A stretch of DNA of 64,000 nt from Terriglobia bacterium (GCA_020073245.1 JAIQFQ010000007.1:1-64000); one strand, 5' to 3'; shown: positions 35,243 to 45,157, counted from the stretch's first letter. Numbers and translations: made by a program. The notes: generated from the sequence alone by a model not told the origin.

Positions 35243-36523
35243 ATGACGCTCGCGCGACTGTTCTCGCGACTCGACCCGTTCTTGCACTCCCTCCGGGGGC
35301 GAGGGCCATGGGTCGTGACCCTCTCCACCATGATCGTGTGGGGCACCTTCCTCGTCGTCATGGCGGGGTTCCGGTGGGGTGGCGACCTGCGCGCTTACGT
35401 CTGCCTCGGCGATGCTTTCTACCACCCGGCGGCCCTCGACGATGTGCCACGAGTCGGTCCTTACGGCTACGACGGTCAGTACTACGCGGCCCTCGCCACG
35501 GACCCGTTGTTTCTCAAGCGTGACACCCCACAGGCACTTGACTCCCCAGGCTACCGAGCCCGGCGCGTGATGGTTCCCTTCCTCGCCTGGGTGCTCGCCC
35601 TCGGCATGCCCGTGAGCGCCGTCTACCTGTACCAGCTGCTCTGCTGGGGCCTCGCCGGCCTTGCCGTGTACTTGATCGCGGCCTGGCTGGCGGAGGATCG
35701 CCACTCTCCTTGGTGGGCGTACCTGCTGGCCGCGAGTGCAGGCATGACAGCCGCAGTGCTGCGGACCACCCCGGACACGGGGGCGCTCGCGTTTGTCCTC
35801 CTTGCGCTCTGGTTTCACCGGGACCGTCGTTACCCGCTCGCTCTTCTGATGGCCAGCGCCGCCGTGCTGGCCCGCGAGACCTCGTACCTGGTGGCCCTGG
35901 CCATCGCCTTTGCCGAACTGCGGCGCAGGCGGCTCGGTCTTGCGTCAGCCTTTCTCATCGTTCCACTGGCGGCGTTCTCGGCGTGGCAGCTCAACCTCGA
36001 TCGGCTCTTCCACGGCTCGATCTTTTCCGGGGGCGGCAATTTCTCCGTGCCGTTCGCTTGGTTTGCGCACAAGCTCGCAACGACCTTCAGCTCCGCACAC
36101 GGGGTGAGGTGGGGGGAGGCGGTCGGTCTAGTCGCGATCCTGGCCTCATGCTTCGCAGCGCTGCTGCCGCTACTTCGCCCCTCGGCGCTCTCGGCCCCCG
36201 AGATGACACTCGTGTTGTTCGGTGTGATGGGCCTCTTCCTCTCGTACGCCGTTTACGTCGAGGTGTGGGCATACTCTCGGGTCTTGATCGTCGTGCCGTT
36301 TCTGGCGCTTTTGGTTGCCGAGCGCCAGAGCCATCGATGGCGCAAATGGGTGCTGCGGAGTGTCCCGATTCTCTACGCCGTCCTCGGTTTGATGGTTGTG
36401 CGCGGCGAGGTGTGGTACGCGCTCCGCGATCACGCCCCTCGTCCGATCAGACCTGTCGCTGCCAGTGCGACACGAGCTCCCCTTCCCACTCCCGGTCCCC
36501 AGGCACCCCCCTCGCACCCTTGA
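35243..36523 (+). CDS. Polytopic membrane protein (GT-C-like)
   Basis: 426 aa with about ten membrane helices. The first loop carries the family signature YGYDGQYYAALATDP (about residues 75-90), found in putative membrane mannosyl/arabinosyl-type transferases and related proteins of unknown function. A short Pro-rich cytoplasmic or periplasmic tail ends the protein. It faces away from the GT-C-like gene at 34999 across the inverted repeat. No catalytic residues can be assigned. Confidence 0.75.
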   Translation: MTLARLFSRLDPFLHSLRGRGPWVVTLSTMIVWGTFLVVMAGFRWGGDLRAYVCLGDAFYHPAALDDVPRVGPYGYDGQYYAALATDPLFLKRDTPQALDSPGYRARRVMVPFLAWVLALGMPVSAVYLYQLLCWGLAGLAVYLIAAWLAEDRHSPWWAYLLAASAGMTAAVLRTTPDTGALAFVLLALWFHRDRRYPLALLMASAAVLARETSYLVALAIAFAELRRRRLGLASAFLIVPLAAFSAWQLNLDRLFHGSIFSGGGNFSVPFAWFAHKLATTFSSAHGVRWGEAVGLVAILASCFAALLPLLRPSALSAPEMTLVLFGVMGLFLSYAVYVEVWAYSRVLIVVPFLALLVAERQSHRWRKWVLRSVPILYAVLGLMVVRGEVWYALRDHAPRPIRPVAASATRAPLPTPGPQAPPSHP

Positions 36524-36629
36524 CCCCACCTCCTGAGTGGACCCGAGGGCCGAGAGCCTCCCGGGAAGGAGGTCGCTGAGAGGCATCGGGAGCCCAATCG
36601 ATGGGAGCGCGGCGGCGGAACGACGCGCA

Positions 36630-36674
36630 TCGGTCATCCCGACCGGAGCCCCGGGTCGTAGCGTGGATGACCGA
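36630..36674. repeat. Cruciform-forming inverted repeat between convergent genes
   Basis: TCGGTCATCC (36630-36639) and GGATGACCGA (36665-36674) enclose a second stem CGACC (36640-36644) and GGTCG (36654-36658). It ends 14 bases before the methyltransferase-glycosyltransferase stop. It has no T-run, so it may be a 3'-end structure more than an intrinsic terminator. Confidence 0.6.
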
Positions 36675-36688
36675 AGGTCCAGGGGGGT

Positions 36689-38293
36689 TCAGACGAATTT
36701 CACCCGCCCGGCGGCGACGGCCACCATCCTCAGCAGCAGCCATCCGTTTCGCCACCGCCGGATGTTGGTCGTGCCGTACGTGCGCTCACGGTAGCGGACG
36801 GGTAGGTCCGTAATTTTCAGGTTGAGACGTGCGGCCCCGAAGAGCAGGGCGAAGTCTCCGAACGGATCGAAGTTGCCGAGCGCGGCGCGGTTCGCGGCGA
36901 TCGCATCGTAGTCGCGCTTCCACAGCGCCTTCGTCCCGCAGAGCGTGTCCTTGATCGGCTGGCCGAGCAGCCAGGTGAACGCCGCCGAGAAGAACTTGTT
37001 GCCCACCAGGTTCGCCAGCCTCATCGCCTGCCGCTGCATCGGGTACACGAGGCGCACGCCGTTGACGAACTCTCCCGCCCCGTCGACCAGGACGCGGTAG
37101 AAGCGCGGGAGGTCTTCGGGAGGAACGGTCAGGTCCGCGTCCAGGATCATCAGGACCTCGCCGCTCGCGCGCGCGAATCCCAGTTGGACCGCGTCGCGTT
37201 TCCCGTTGCCCGGCTGCCGGAACAGGCTGCACCGCCTGTGCGCGTGCGCGGTGATCCCCCGCTCGATGGCGCCATAGGTGTCGTCCGAAGAGTGCCCCTC
37301 CACGAAAACGATCTCGGTGCCCCTCCCCATCTCCGGCGTCCGCTCGAGAATGGCCGGGATGTTTCCGGCTTCGTTTCGCGCCGGGACGATCACGGAAACG
37401 AGCGGGGCGCCTTCGGCGGCCAGCGGTGCCGGCACGGCCCTTGCCACGAAGAAGTTGGCCACCGCCAGGTGCCGGAAGGGCCACAGGCGGACCAGAACGC
37501 GGTTGCAGAGCCCCCCGACCAACGGCGTCGGGAGCGGCCACAGGACCTCGTTCCACTGACGCACGACCTCGAAGCCCGTCAGGCGGAGGAGGTTCGCGAC
37601 GTCGGCGCGTGTGAGCCAGTTCTGCGGCAGGTTCGGCCTTGTCAGACGCATTCGCGCGGCGGCCCAGAGCGGCGCCTCCCAGAGGTGGCTGTACGAGTTG
37701 ATGATGAGGCGCGTATGTCTGGTCGCGAAGCGGCGGATTTGTTCGAGGACGTCCTGCACGTCCCAGACGTCGTTGAGGAGGTCGGAGAGCACGATGGCGT
37801 CGAACTCGCCCTGGAGGTCCGAGAGATCGTGAGCATCGGCCTCGAGGAAGTGGAGTTCGGGGTGCCCCGTGCGGGCCCTCCGGAGCGTCTCCCCGGAGAA
37901 GTCAACGCCCACACCGAACGACGGCCTTAGCGCAGCCAGGAGATCACCGTTGCCGCACCCGAGTTCGATGACCCTGCGCCCCTCGGGTATCAGCGTTCGG
38001 TAGACGGCAGTCAGTCGCCTGTGGTAGCAACCGCCGAGCCCTTGCCAGTGGTCCAGCGAGCGCGCCACCTTGTCCCAGTGGGCAATCCGTGCGTCCGTGT
38101 AGCTCTCACGGGCTTTGTCGACCGCTCGGCGCGCGCCTTGTGGCGCGGTTTGCGCCAGATGGCTGCTCGAGGGAACAGCCGCCACGACGTCGGCTGCGGT
38201 GCGCTCACCGGTCTGCCCGGCCGGCCCGAGATCCTTCGCCTCGGTGAAGAGCAACCGTTGGTTCCCACCTTCTCGTTTCCGGCTCCTGCTCAC
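36689..38293 (-). CDS. Methyltransferase-glycosyltransferase family 2 fusion protein
   Basis: 534 aa. Residues about 60-275 are a class I SAM methyltransferase (VIELGCGNGDLL, motif I; EADAHDL; IVLSDLLNDV). Residues about 295-534 are a GT-A, family 2 glycosyltransferase (LVSVIVPARNEAGNIP, EIVFVEGHSSDDT, LMILDADLTVPPEDL with the DxD site, GTKALWKRDY). The two are joined by a region with weakly hydrophobic stretches. GT2 proteins of this type often use polyprenyl-phosphate as acceptor. I chose GTG 38293 (GGAG 8 to 10 bases upstream); an open frame continues upstream to 38563 but looks non-coding. Confidence 0.88.
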   Translation of the reverse strand: MSRSRKREGGNQRLLFTEAKDLGPAGQTGERTAADVVAAVPSSSHLAQTAPQGARRAVDKARESYTDARIAHWDKVARSLDHWQGLGGCYHRRLTAVYRTLIPEGRRVIELGCGNGDLLAALRPSFGVGVDFSGETLRRARTGHPELHFLEADAHDLSDLQGEFDAIVLSDLLNDVWDVQDVLEQIRRFATRHTRLIINSYSHLWEAPLWAAARMRLTRPNLPQNWLTRADVANLLRLTGFEVVRQWNEVLWPLPTPLVGGLCNRVLVRLWPFRHLAVANFFVARAVPAPLAAEGAPLVSVIVPARNEAGNIPAILERTPEMGRGTEIVFVEGHSSDDTYGAIERGITAHAHRRCSLFRQPGNGKRDAVQLGFARASGEVLMILDADLTVPPEDLPRFYRVLVDGAGEFVNGVRLVYPMQRQAMRLANLVGNKFFSAAFTWLLGQPIKDTLCGTKALWKRDYDAIAANRAALGNFDPFGDFALLFGAARLNLKITDLPVRYRERTYGTTNIRRWRNGWLLLRMVAVAAGRVKFV

Positions 38294-38686
38294 TCCACCC
38301 TCTCCCTCGCCGCGGCCGCCGCCCCCGGCGCACACGTTCCCAGCTCCGACTTCACTCGCAGCCAGTCTATCCGAGGCCGAAAGCCGCCCGCGACCCGATG
38401 CCTTACAATTCGCCCACCGCGGGGCGCACCTGGGCTTCGATCCGCCCCGAGGACGAGCGCCCACTCTTGCATGTGGGGAAACCGTGGCCGACCCGGGCAT
38501 CCAGGAAGATGGGTCGATTGAGAGTATCTTGATTGACATCACGACAGGGCCGACTCTGCTCATGTGGCTCCCCGAAGAGCAGGGAGAACTGCTTCACGAC
38601 CGCGGCAGGTGGCGGCCGGGAAGTTGGGACATGCCGAGTACGTGCACCCGCACTGGTCTTCGCCTCGAGATCGGGAGGAGGGCACC
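38294..38686. other. Divergent intergenic region of about 390 bases
   Basis: Gap between the methyltransferase-GT2 gene (minus) and the membrane protein gene (plus). A TTGACA stands at 38533-38538 on the plus strand, but I find no -10 box at the right distance. Open frames here are extensions of the flanking genes without ribosome sites. I see no repeat or RNA. Confidence 0.4.
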
Positions 38687-40723
38687 GTGAAGACGACCCC
38701 GTGGCGTCGGGCGGGCGTCGTCCAGAGCGTGACAGCCCTGGTTCTGTGCTGCCTTGTCGTGGCGCCGGCTCTGGTGCTACTCGGCCACCAACTCGCCACC
38801 CTACGCGACAACGCAAAGACCACCGGGGACAAGGCGCTCATCGAGTTGTACACGCTCCGCGCCGCCACCGGGCATCAGCTCCTCGGGCCGTACTCTCGCT
38901 TCGTCTTCCACCACCCGGGTCCGCTGCTCTTCTATTGCCTTGCGCCTTTCTATGTCGCGCTCGGACAAAGCCATGCTGCACAGTGCACCGGCGCCCTCGT
39001 CCTCAACCTCGGGTCGCTGGTAGGCATCGCCCTCGTGCTGAGGCGCTTGGGCGGTGCGGACCGGTGGCCGTGGAGTCTGGCCGCCCTCGGGTTGTACGTT
39101 CTCTGGCTGCAACCGGCCTTCCTCGTCTCGGTGTGGAACCCCGACATCGCAATCCTGCCCCTGGGGCTCGCCCTCGTCGCCTTCGCGGCCGTGGCGGCGG
39201 GGTGGACAGCCTGGTTGCCGGCCGCGGTGGTCTCCGCGTCGTTCGCCGTGCAATCGCACATCCAGTGTGTGGGGCCCGTGGCATGTGCGGCCGCGCTTGC
39301 CGTGGTTGTAGGGGCCATTCGGCGCCGCTGGCGGATGGAGACGGGTAGCCCGAACCTGTCGAATGTGAGCCGGCACGTCGCGATCGCGGCGTTCCTTATG
39401 ACCGTCGTCTGGCTCCCCACGCTGATCGAGGAGGTCCACGGCCGGCCGGGGAACATGACGCTGATCCTGCGCTACCTCGCCGAGGGCCGCACGTGGAGGC
39501 CTCTCGGCCCGACCCTCCTCGCCCTCGCGACGCAGGCCTGCGGGATTCTCGCCGCCCCGTTCGGCCTCGGGTCTCGGGTAGAGCCCTCGCCGGGCCTGGT
39601 GCAAGTCCTCGGAGTGGCGGCGGTCGGGCTCCTCGTGCTGTTGGTGCTCGTGGCGGTGCGCGGCTGGAGGCGACGCGATGGCTTCGCGCTCGCCTCGTGC
39701 GTCGGCTGTGTCTGTCTGCTCCTCACCGCCCTTGCAGAAGCCCTCGCCACCCCAGGAATCCTTCACGCGTACCTGGTGCGCTGGGTCTCGGTCGTTGGGT
39801 TGTTCAGCCTCATTGCGGTCGCTGTGGCGCTGCCGCGGCCACGCGCGGCCTCGGCGTGGGTCGCCACGTGGCAGCTCTGGGTTTGTGCGCTGCTGATCGT
39901 GGCGACGACGGTGTTGGGGTTGCGAAGCGTCATCCGCTTCCCGGTGGCGGGTGAACCGATGTGGACCGCACGGCTCGATCGTCTCTCGGATGCGACTGTC
40001 CGGGCCTTGGGCGTCCGAGGCGTCCGGCATCCTCATGTGAAGATCTTCGGAAATCACACCTGGGAGCCGGCTGCGGGGGTTGTGCTGCAGTGCACGAAGG
40101 CGGGTCGGACTCCGACGGTGGACGATTGGTGGCTGTTCATGTTCGGCGAGCCGTGCCGCCTCCGAGAAGCCGACGATGGCACGGTGCTGGTCGCCGACCG
40201 CACCGCGGCGGCGAAGCTCGCGGGGATGCGCGGCGTGGAGCCGGTCGTGACGGCGGGCGACTACACGGTGTTTCTTTCCTCGGTCGATCGCCCGCTGGCT
40301 GGGGAGCTGAGCCTCGGTGACCTGGAGTCGGACATTTACGTGCGGACAGGTTTCTCGGGCGCCGAGAGCGAACCCAGCGGTGGGTTCCGATGGTCGCGCG
40401 GGCCCGAGTCATTGATCGTGCTTCCGGCCACGCCAGGACTGCCCCACTGCCTCCAGGTGTTTGCCTGTCCGATAGCGGTGCCCGGCAAGCGGCAGGAACT
40501 GACCGTCGAGGTCAACGGACAAAACATCGCGACCGTCGCCATGGAGCCTGCCTGGGCGCCGTACGCGTTCGCTGTTCCGGCCGGCCTCGTGCGCGCTAGG
40601 AATCTCGTTGTCTTCCGGTACTCCCTTGTCCGGTCCCCGTATGAGCTCACGGGCGCCAACGACAAGCGGCAGCTCGCGGTCCGCTTTCGCACGGTATCGT
40701 TCTCGCACGCGGTGTTGCCGTAG
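38687..40723 (+). CDS. Large polytopic membrane protein, GT-C-like
   Basis: 678 aa. About eleven membrane helices in residues 1-430, with a loop HHPGPLLFY near residue 75 and WNPDIAILPL near 155; then a soluble C-terminal part to 678 (about 430-678) facing the periplasm if topology follows the family. No catalytic motif can be assigned. The GTG at 38687 follows GGGAGGAGGG closely, which beats the upstream ATG at 38564. Probable cell-envelope glycan function, from context with two other GT-C-like genes and the GT2 fusion. Confidence 0.75.
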   Translation: MKTTPWRRAGVVQSVTALVLCCLVVAPALVLLGHQLATLRDNAKTTGDKALIELYTLRAATGHQLLGPYSRFVFHHPGPLLFYCLAPFYVALGQSHAAQCTGALVLNLGSLVGIALVLRRLGGADRWPWSLAALGLYVLWLQPAFLVSVWNPDIAILPLGLALVAFAAVAAGWTAWLPAAVVSASFAVQSHIQCVGPVACAAALAVVVGAIRRRWRMETGSPNLSNVSRHVAIAAFLMTVVWLPTLIEEVHGRPGNMTLILRYLAEGRTWRPLGPTLLALATQACGILAAPFGLGSRVEPSPGLVQVLGVAAVGLLVLLVLVAVRGWRRRDGFALASCVGCVCLLLTALAEALATPGILHAYLVRWVSVVGLFSLIAVAVALPRPRAASAWVATWQLWVCALLIVATTVLGLRSVIRFPVAGEPMWTARLDRLSDATVRALGVRGVRHPHVKIFGNHTWEPAAGVVLQCTKAGRTPTVDDWWLFMFGEPCRLREADDGTVLVADRTAAAKLAGMRGVEPVVTAGDYTVFLSSVDRPLAGELSLGDLESDIYVRTGFSGAESEPSGGFRWSRGPESLIVLPATPGLPHCLQVFACPIAVPGKRQELTVEVNGQNIATVAMEPAWAPYAFAVPAGLVRARNLVVFRYSLVRSPYELTGANDKRQLAVRFRTVSFSHAVLP

Positions 40724-40797
40724 CTGGCGCCCCGCAACCTGCTCGAACTCGCACCGGACCCTGGAGGACCAAGCCCGAATCGCGCACGCCACCGAGC

Positions 40798-42018
40798 TCA
40801 GTCGTCCGACGAACCGCGCGAGTGGGCTCCGCCCGGAACGGGGTAAAGCAGAAACGTTCCGCGTTGCGCGCGGAACTCGTCGCTGTGCGAGCGCCACGCC
40901 GTAAACAGCGCGGTCGCGTCGGCGCGCCCCTCGATCACGGCGCGAGCTCCGGGCGAACCCGTGAGGAGGTCGATGGCGGGGACGTCGGCCACGAACTCGT
41001 ACGCCTCCCGGCGCCACGCGAACTCCTTCGGGTGCAACGCGCGGACCTGGGCCAGCAGCCGGACTCCGACCTCGAGCGGGCGCATGGCCTCCCGGTCCGT
41101 AACGTGCCATTCGACCCCCTCGCACACCTTCCCGGAGTGCTTGCCGAATTCGGGGCGAAATCGCGTTACACGGAACCGCACACCCGGCAGGTCCGCCGCG
41201 TTCATGCGGCCGGCGAGGGTGTCCGCGTCCAGCCATGGCGCACCGAGGAGCTGGAACGGGCGCGTCGTGCCGCGCCCCTCCGAGAGGTTGGTCGCCTCGA
41301 CCAGGCACGCGCCGGCGTAGACGGTCGCGGCCGTGAGCGACGGCAGGTTGGGCGAAGGCGCAACCCACGGCAGCCCGGTGGAGTCCCACCACTGGTCCCT
41401 GCCCCACCCCTCACATGTGATCACCGAAAGAGACAGCTCCCGGTGCCGTGCGGACCGGACGAGGAGCGCCAACTCGCCGAGAGTCATGCCGTGGCGCACG
41501 GGCACCGGCAGCTCCGAAACGAACGACCGGCACGCCGGCTCCACTGGCCCACCTTCGATCGTGATACCGCCGAGCGGGTTTGGGCGATCGCAGACAATCA
41601 CCTCGACGCCCGCCGCCTCGCACCCTGCCATCGCGTGCGCCATCGTGGCAGCGAAGGTGTAATAGCGGCACCCGATGTCGGGGAGAGCGATCACCAGGGC
41701 GTCGAGGTCGGCAAGGTGCTCGCGTTGCGGCGCCACAGACCCGGCCGAGGAACCGTACAGCGAGACCACCGGGACATCGAGCAGCGGCTCGCGTTCCCCG
41801 GCTACGGCTTCCATGTCCTGGGCGATGCCCCACAGACCGTGTTCGGGTGCGAATATGCGAACGACCTCGGCACCCGCTGCCGCGACGGCACGCCACGCTG
41901 GCTCGAACTCGGCCGTCACCGACGCCTGGTTCACCAGCACGGCAACTCGCCGGCCCTTGATGAGCGCAGGGTCTTCAAGCAACCGCTCGAGGCCAAGTTG
42001 AACACGCGTCCCGGTCAT
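40798..42018 (-). CDS. Exo-beta-N-acetylmuramidase NamZ-like (DUF1343)
   Basis: 406 aa, full length for DUF1343. Members characterised as NamZ release N-acetylmuramic acid from the non-reducing ends of peptidoglycan fragments. Family landmarks: GLERLLEDPALIKGRRVAVLVNQAS, FAPEHGLWG, LPDIGCRYYTF, CDRPNPLGG, SPNLPSLTAATVYAG, NLSEGRGTTRPF. No clear signal peptide, so it would act in the cytoplasm unless the start is misplaced. It may belong to cell-wall recycling. Confidence 0.88.
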   Translation of the reverse strand: MTGTRVQLGLERLLEDPALIKGRRVAVLVNQASVTAEFEPAWRAVAAAGAEVVRIFAPEHGLWGIAQDMEAVAGEREPLLDVPVVSLYGSSAGSVAPQREHLADLDALVIALPDIGCRYYTFAATMAHAMAGCEAAGVEVIVCDRPNPLGGITIEGGPVEPACRSFVSELPVPVRHGMTLGELALLVRSARHRELSLSVITCEGWGRDQWWDSTGLPWVAPSPNLPSLTAATVYAGACLVEATNLSEGRGTTRPFQLLGAPWLDADTLAGRMNAADLPGVRFRVTRFRPEFGKHSGKVCEGVEWHVTDREAMRPLEVGVRLLAQVRALHPKEFAWRREAYEFVADVPAIDLLTGSPGARAVIEGRADATALFTAWRSHSDEFRAQRGTFLLYPVPGGAHSRGSSDD

Positions 42019-42195
42019 CGGCCGTCAGTATACCGGCCGCTCCCGGGAAGTTCGCAGGCCCGTCCCGGGAGTCGTGAACCCGGAACGGGTTCCCGGTCCG
42101 TCCGGAAATCGCGCCGTGGCCACGCCGCGCCGGCAGGTCATCCCGGGAAGTCCCGTCGACATGCGGCGTATCCTGGCGAAATGCAGGAGGCGATC

Positions 42196-42630
42196 ATGGA
42201 CCGCGAGGAGTTCATCCGCATCGTTGAGGGCACCAACCCGCGCACGGTCTTCGCTCCGCTCGGTATCCGGGTCACTAAGTACGACCCCGACGAGATGCAG
42301 GTCGCGATGGATATCGACGAACGCCACCACCAGCACCTCGGGATGCTGCACGGTGGGGTCTCCGCGCTTCTCGCCGAATCTGCGGCCTCGCTGGCGGCCG
42401 CGATGAGCGTGGACCTGCACACGCACACGATCGCCGGGGTGGACCTCAACGCCACACACCTGCGCGCCAAGCAGACCGGTTCGCTCCAGGCCACGGCGCG
42501 GCCGCTGTTCCGAGGCCGCACGACGCACGTCTACGCCATTGAGATCGCCGATGAGGGCGGCCACCTCGTGTGCGTCTCCCGCTGCACCATCGCCGTCCGC
42601 CCCCGCCGCCGGGAAGACCGTGATCCGTGA
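42196..42630 (+). CDS. Hotdog-fold thioesterase (PaaI/DUF4442 family)
   Basis: 144 aa, hotdog fold of the PaaI type: HHQHLGMLHGGVSALLAESAAS contains the nucleotide and catalytic-helix signature HGG, and GVDLNATHLRAKQTG follows. Such enzymes hydrolyse acyl-CoA thioesters; the substrate is not known. ATG at 42196 has AGGAGG 6 bases upstream; an upstream ATG at 42181 is in frame but contains that ribosome site. Confidence 0.85.
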   Translation: MDREEFIRIVEGTNPRTVFAPLGIRVTKYDPDEMQVAMDIDERHHQHLGMLHGGVSALLAESAASLAAAMSVDLHTHTIAGVDLNATHLRAKQTGSLQATARPLFRGRTTHVYAIEIADEGGHLVCVSRCTIAVRPRRREDRDP

Positions 42631-42715
42631 TCCGTGGCCCGAAGAGACAGGCGTCAGGGGTCCGGGAGAGATCAGAACACACCCCCGAAGGCAGGACCTC
42701 GAATCAAGGCGCGTA

Positions 42716-42850
42716 GCCGCGCCGCCGAGAGTGGGCCAGATGCAAGGCGCACGAGGCGGGAGCAGCGGAGCGTACCCGGAGGGTACGTGAGCATGCGATC
42801 CGCCGAGTGCAACGCCGCAGATGGTCCGCTATCGGCGGGGCCATCGGCCG
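42716..42850. repeat. GTACCC-centred structured element between convergent genes
   Basis: Core hairpin CGTACCC (42771-42777), loop GGA, GGGTACG (42781-42787). Flanks carry degenerate, palindromic text (GGCCAGATGCAAGGCGC on the left, CAACGCCGCAGATGGTCC on the right). It lies between the thioesterase and permease 3' ends and resembles dispersed intergenic elements of other bacteria; only one copy is in this window. Confidence 0.55.
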
Positions 42851-42871
42851 ACGCCGGCGGCGCCCGACGGA

Positions 42872-44905
42872 CTAGATACGCATGCGGATGGGGAGGACGA
42901 CGGTCTGCAGCCCCGAAAACTGCAGCCGCCGCTGGATTGCATACGCCGTGTCGTTGTGGAGGAATTTGTACGAGAACCGCTCTTGGGCGAAGATCAGCTT
43001 GCCCAGGAAGAAGACGGTACGCGGGTACTCCCTACCGATCTCCAAGCAGAGGTGCTCGGCCTCCTCGACCACGTCCGTTGCGATCCTGTAGCGGTACTCG
43101 GCGTTGATCCCAAGACGTCTCGCGAGGGCGACGTACCTCTGGAGGTTCTTCTCAGTGCTGGAGGACAGTGCGTCGAGTTGGCCCTTCCCCTTGAACGCGC
43201 CCGAGTCAACCGTGCCCACGGAGAGGAAGAGCGCGTTCTTGAACGTGCCCGGGAAGAGGCGCTGGACCGAAAGGAGCGAGTGAACACCGAGGCCGCCGTA
43301 TCCCGACACCAGCAGCGCCGCGACGGGCTGCCCGGGGTTCAACCTCGCCTCGCCACCCGGGCCTTCGCCGGAAGGAAGCTGGTCGAAGACGGCATCGAGC
43401 TGCGCGATCTCGTCGCGCACGCCCGAGTAGTGCCGCTTCACGAGCAGGCACATGACGATGAACGACGACGTGATGAACAGTGTGACCCAGCCGCCCTCAA
43501 CGAACTTCTCGTAGATGATCACGGTCAGGATCGCCACGCACAGCATCAGGCCGGCCGACTGGACGGCGAAGTTGCGGCGCCACGTCCTCTGTGTCTTGCG
43601 GTGGGTGAACCAGAACCGCGACATCCCGGCCGTGGTCAGGGTGAAGGTGACGAAGACGTTGATCGAGTAGAGGACAACCAGGAACGCCACGTTGCCCTTG
43701 GTGTACAGCATCAGCAGCGCGGCCGCGACCGCCATCACCACGACGCCGTTCTGGCTGACCAGGCGTTCGGAGAGGTTCGCGAACCGGTGCGGGATCCAGG
43801 AGTCCATCGCCATGTTCGCGAGCACGCGCGGCCCGTCGATGAAGCCGGTCTGGGCCGCCACGAACAGCAGCGCTCCCTCGGAGATCAGCGTGACGATCAC
43901 GAGCCACACGCCGACGCGCCAGTCACCGATCGTCCACGACGAGAACACACGCTCCAAAAGGACGGCATTCATCGTCTTCCCGTCGGCGGGCGACGCCTGC
44001 CAGAGGAGGTAGCAGAAGATGATCCCGCCGGCGGTGAAGGTGAGCGACAGCGCCATATAGGCCATCGTCCTCTTTGCCGTCGCGACGCGCGGCTCCTTCA
44101 GGATCTGCACGCCGTTCGAGACCGCTTCGATTCCCGTGAACGTGCCGGCGCCCAGCGAGTACGCGCGCAGGAACAGCAGGAGCACCGCCACCAATCCTAT
44201 CTTCCCGATATCAGCCTGAAGGCTGACGCGGGTCTGGTGCAGGACCTGCGGCATCACCGAGGTGTGGGCAAGGATGCCGTACCCCACCAGCAGCAGATGG
44301 GTGACCGCGAAGACCATGAAGATCGGCAGCAGGATCTTGATCGATTCCTTGATCCCCCTCAAGTTGAGCACGAGCAGGGCGATCAGCACCGCGAGGTCGA
44401 TCGGCACCTTGTGCGCCTGCCATCCGATCGGCAGAAACGACAGAATTGCCTCGACGCCGGAGCAGATCGAGACCGTGATCGTGAGAACGTAGTCCACGAC
44501 CAGCGCTGAGCCGGACACCACCCCCGCGACCGGTCCCAGAAGCTGGCTGGCCACGACGTATCCGCCGCCGCCCGAGGGGAAGTGCTCGACCACCAGGGTG
44601 TAGCAGAACGAGATCACGCCGACCGTGACCGCGATCATGATGGCGAGGAAGAACGCGAGGTACTCGTGACCGGGAAGCGCGCGGAACGCCTCGTCGGGCC
44701 CGTACGAGGACGACGACAGCCCGTCGGCGCCGAGCCCGACCCAGGCCAGGAACGCCATCAGCGACAGCTTGTGGAACACGTTTGGGTCGTGCAGGTCCCT
44801 GGGCTTGCCGATCAGGACACGCCTGACGCCCTCGACCACCGTCGCGGAGTGGGGAGGTTCGTCGGGAACGCCTGGCGGTCCAGGCTGCGGCTCGTCAGGA
44901 CGCAT
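42872..44905 (-). CDS. APC-superfamily permease with cytoplasmic C-terminal domain (KimA-like)
   Basis: 677 aa. N-terminal DPNVFHKLSLMAFLAWVGLG and the APC signature GADGLSSSSYGPDEA, then about 12 membrane helices. From about 500 a C-terminal soluble domain (PVAALLVSGYGGLGVHSLLS...) like the USP-fold tail of KimA-type potassium importers. Potassium or amino acid transport is therefore likely; which one cannot be decided. It is the only gene of its transcription unit seen here. Confidence 0.85.
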   Translation of the reverse strand: MRPDEPQPGPPGVPDEPPHSATVVEGVRRVLIGKPRDLHDPNVFHKLSLMAFLAWVGLGADGLSSSSYGPDEAFRALPGHEYLAFFLAIMIAVTVGVISFCYTLVVEHFPSGGGGYVVASQLLGPVAGVVSGSALVVDYVLTITVSICSGVEAILSFLPIGWQAHKVPIDLAVLIALLVLNLRGIKESIKILLPIFMVFAVTHLLLVGYGILAHTSVMPQVLHQTRVSLQADIGKIGLVAVLLLFLRAYSLGAGTFTGIEAVSNGVQILKEPRVATAKRTMAYMALSLTFTAGGIIFCYLLWQASPADGKTMNAVLLERVFSSWTIGDWRVGVWLVIVTLISEGALLFVAAQTGFIDGPRVLANMAMDSWIPHRFANLSERLVSQNGVVVMAVAAALLMLYTKGNVAFLVVLYSINVFVTFTLTTAGMSRFWFTHRKTQRTWRRNFAVQSAGLMLCVAILTVIIYEKFVEGGWVTLFITSSFIVMCLLVKRHYSGVRDEIAQLDAVFDQLPSGEGPGGEARLNPGQPVAALLVSGYGGLGVHSLLSVQRLFPGTFKNALFLSVGTVDSGAFKGKGQLDALSSSTEKNLQRYVALARRLGINAEYRYRIATDVVEEAEHLCLEIGREYPRTVFFLGKLIFAQERFSYKFLHNDTAYAIQRRLQFSGLQTVVLPIRMRI

Positions 44906-44958
44906 CGAGTGATGCTACACCAGAGCGGTGGAGAGGGAGAGGAGTCGCACGTCCCTCT

Positions 44959-45157
44959 GGTTCAAAGGTTCGAAGGTTCGAAGGTTGGACAGGAACTGGT
45001 GAGAGGTCAAACGTCAAAGGTCAAAGGGAAGACACGACCCCGGGGCCCAAGGGTCAGTGGAGGTTGTTGCCTTCCCTTTTACCTTTCCCCTCTTACGTTT
45101 GACCTTGGTGACCACGCGGGGGAACGTTCGAACGTGTGAACCTTTGAACCTTGGAAC
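44959..45157. repeat. TTTGACC palindromic element, copy 1
   Basis: Left half: GGTTCAAAGGTTCGAAGGTT (44959 on), then GGTCAAACGTCAAAGGTCAA (45005 on) and GACACGACCC. Right half: CCTTCCCTTTTACC (45070) and TTACGTTTGACCTT (45093), then CGTTCGAACGTGTGAACC (45125 on). The arms are reverse complements with errors. It ends 5 bases before the ribBA stop codon on the minus strand. Confidence 0.75.

Noticed and set aside
42019..42195. Extension of the thioesterase frame upstream to 40822
   Set aside because: That frame is antisense to the NamZ gene; the ribosome site AGGAGG before ATG 42196 marks the true start.
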